Assembly: GCF_900115745.1 (NCBI RefSeq)
Contig: NZ_FOXP01000004.1
Coordinates: 238,674 to 302,673, forward strand
Origin: Sphingomonas rubra
GTDB lineage: Bacteria > Pseudomonadota > Alphaproteobacteria > Sphingomonadales > Sphingomonadaceae
DNA length: 64,000 nucleotides
Direction: 5' to 3'
How positions within the stretch are numbered: the stretch's first letter is position 1; each line of letters starts with the position of its first letter. Shown here in pieces: positions 62,650 through 64,000 of the stretch. The translations under genes were made by a program, and so were the position numbers. The notes beneath the pieces are model-generated. The model worked only from the letters and a program-made list of their open reading frames with translations. It did no database searches and was not told the origin of the DNA.

Positions 62650-62783
62650 CTATTAAACGATGCTGTTCATTGCGGCGCTGCTCCTACGCGCATGCGCCAT
62701 GTCGTTGTGCTCGCAGAGACTGATCATCCCAGATTGCGAGGCGAGATGAGGCGGGGTGGCCCGAAGCCACCCCGCGCGGTCGA

Positions 62784-63693
62784 TCAGAGCTCGTCCAGAT
62801 CGACCTCCGTCGGACCACTTGGGTCCGCCTGAGGCGGTGAGATCAACGACACGCCATAGTAGAAGGACTGGCCGTTCGATTTACGACGCGTAGCGCCGTA
62901 GCGGGTCTGCATGACTCCGGCGACCCGGCGGATGACCGAGTCCAAGTTGGCGGGCGGCTCCACGTCGCAGTCGCGCGCGAAGGCCGTCAGAGCGTTACGC
63001 AGATCGGTCGTGGTGATCCGATCGCCTGGTGCTTGCCGCACCTGCGTGTGAGCGAAAATCATTGGCCAGTCGTCGCCGAACTGGATTTTCGTTGCTGCGA
63101 GGTGATGGCCGGGCGGGATGGTGAACCTATTGTTTTCAAGCAGGCGCTTCGCACCCGCCAGTGCCCATGCCAGGACGGCGTTCGGGTTCGCCTGTAGACG
63201 GCTGCTGAAGCCACCATCTATCTGTGCATCTTCCAGCGAGTGCGGGAAGGTCAATACTAGGATGCGACGCTCGGAAGCGTCGGTCTTGTCGATGATCCGT
63301 GGGACCTCGTTACCGGCGCAAAGGTGCCAGGTTCGCGGTATAATCGACACTGGATCTCTATACAGTCGCCGCATCATGATCCGCTCCCAAGATACGATCT
63401 TCTTGAGATTCTCGCCGCTGATGCGAACATGGCTGCCTAGTTCTGAGACGGTGTTAAGCAGCGCGTTTTCGAACGCTGTCAGGTAGTTGGGATTGCTCCA
63501 ATGCTCAGGCGGCACGGAGCAGACGGCACTGGCCGGCAGCAGTTGCTCTAGCATGTTGATGAGCGTGGACTTGCCCGACCTGCGGGCGCCCTGAAGGATA
63601 AACATGCGCCTGACCCCGTCCTTGGACGGTGTAATGTTGAAGAGGATCGCTCCTGCAATTTGAACCGCGCCGGGTTTGCCGGAGGCCGTTAGA
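62784..63693 (-). pseudogene. P4/D5-type helicase-primase, C-terminal part, 5' end cut by an IS
   Basis: About 300 codons of a superfamily 3 helicase. The Walker A motif is LQGARRSGKSTLINMLEQLL (around 63560-63600). Downstream are FENALLNTVSEL and the typical sensor region HLCAGNEVPRIIDKTDASER with RRILVLTFP. Such proteins drive replication of P4-like satellites and integrative elements. The primase part is missing: the frame runs into the IS end at about 63694, and the open frame to 63734 is IS sequence. It could still make a shortened helicase, but no ribosome site is visible. Confidence 0.85.
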
Positions 63694-64000
63694 TGTGAGT
63701 CACGCTGCCATATCGATGACGTCGTCGGAAGCATAGTATTGGTCTTCGGCTTCGGCAGGTGGGATGTTGCCGATGGGTTCGAGCAACCGGCGATGGTTGA
63801 ACCAGTCCACCCATTCGAGCGTAGCGTACTCGACCGCTTCGAAGCTGCGCCACGGCCCGCGCCGGTGGATCACCTCGGCCTTGTAGAGGCCGTTGATCGT
63901 CTCGGCCAAGGCGTTGTCGTAGCTGTCGCCGACGCTGCCGACTGATGGCTCGATGCCGGCTTCGGCGAGGCGCTCGGTGTACTTGATCGACACGTACTGG
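63694..64000 (-). mobile_element. IS3-family insertion sequence, right-hand part (continues beyond the window)
   Basis: The IS is called from the transposase gene inside it. Its inner end is placed at TGTGAGTCACGCTGCC (63694), where helicase similarity stops and a TG...-type end would begin, six bases before the transposase stop. The other end and any target duplication are outside the window, so the exact boundary is provisional. Confidence 0.8.
63700..64000 (-). CDS. IS3-family transposase (OrfB), C-terminal part
   Basis: The last 100 residues of an rve-type (DDE) integrase-core transposase, cut by the window edge. SVGDSYDNALAETINGLYKA carries the terminal catalytic Glu; WRSFEAVEYATLEWVDWFNH, then RRLLEPIGNIPPAEAEDQYY is the usual C-terminus of this IS3 subgroup. 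The reading frame is intact up to the edge. The stop lies a few bases inside the IS end. Confidence 0.93.
   Translation of the reverse strand, partial: QYVSIKYTERLAEAGIEPSVGSVGDSYDNALAETINGLYKAEVIHRRGPWRSFEAVEYATLEWVDWFNHRRLLEPIGNIPPAEAEDQYYASDDVIDMAA

Overview
The window looks like chromosome of a high-GC alphaproteobacterium of the Sphingomonadales, most likely Sphingomonas or a close relative. This is inferred from gene order and family content, not from a marker comparison. The pointers are carA-carB-greA, eno-ftsB, zapA next to 5-formyltetrahydrofolate cyclo-ligase, gap-pgk-class I aldolase, and a complete nuoA-N operon running into birA, coaX, RNase J and a DUF1467 gene. DUF2842, DUF4170, DUF2336 and DUF6481-like proteins and short palindromic repeats of the type scattered through sphingomonad genomes agree with this.

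Layout. 1-6.7 kb: the 5' end of dnaG, a GatB/YqeY protein, carAB with an unusual gene lodged between the two subunits, and greA. 6.7-9.3 kb: a rhomboid protease, then a leftward run of small envelope or stress-type proteins. 9.4-17.6 kb: eno, ftsB, two exported peptidase-family proteins, small conserved proteins and an AI-2E-type transporter. 17.6-19.5 kb: two identical tRNA-Asp genes, then zapA, a probable 6S RNA and 5-FTHF cyclo-ligase on the minus strand. 19.6-27.8 kb: lower glycolysis (gap, pgk, fba), thiE, two peptidoglycan enzymes, efp and an inositol-monophosphatase family gene. 27.9-46.3 kb: the 14 subunits of respiratory complex I in canonical order, with a 39-codon membrane ORF between nuoD and nuoE, followed by birA, coaX, rnj and a DUF1467 gene. 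46.3-53.3 kb: a block of poorly understood genes: a 741-aa two-helix membrane protein with a long helical domain, a degenerate Hpt protein, a membrane protein with a nucleotidyltransferase-like N-terminus, a DUF2336 protein and a histidine-kinase-like protein without the phospho-accepting histidine. 53.3-60.9 kb: gltA, gltX, comEC, a GH130 phosphorylase-like gene, a flavin reductase, a remnant of an M3 peptidase and a DUF6481-like gene.

61.0-64.0 kb is the edge of a mobile element. The 3' half of a tRNA-Lys(CTT) gene, beginning at the anticodon loop, marks the chromosome/element junction. Beyond it are an unrecognised minus-strand gene with a terminator and a pair of operator-like palindromes in front of it, a P4/D5-type helicase gene, and an IS3-family insertion sequence that cuts off the helicase's 5' end and runs out of the window.

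The best candidates for something undescribed are the 46.8-53.2 kb block, where both the Hpt-like and the kinase-like protein lack their phosphorylatable histidine, and the tRNA-Lys-bounded element with its autoregulated-looking first gene.
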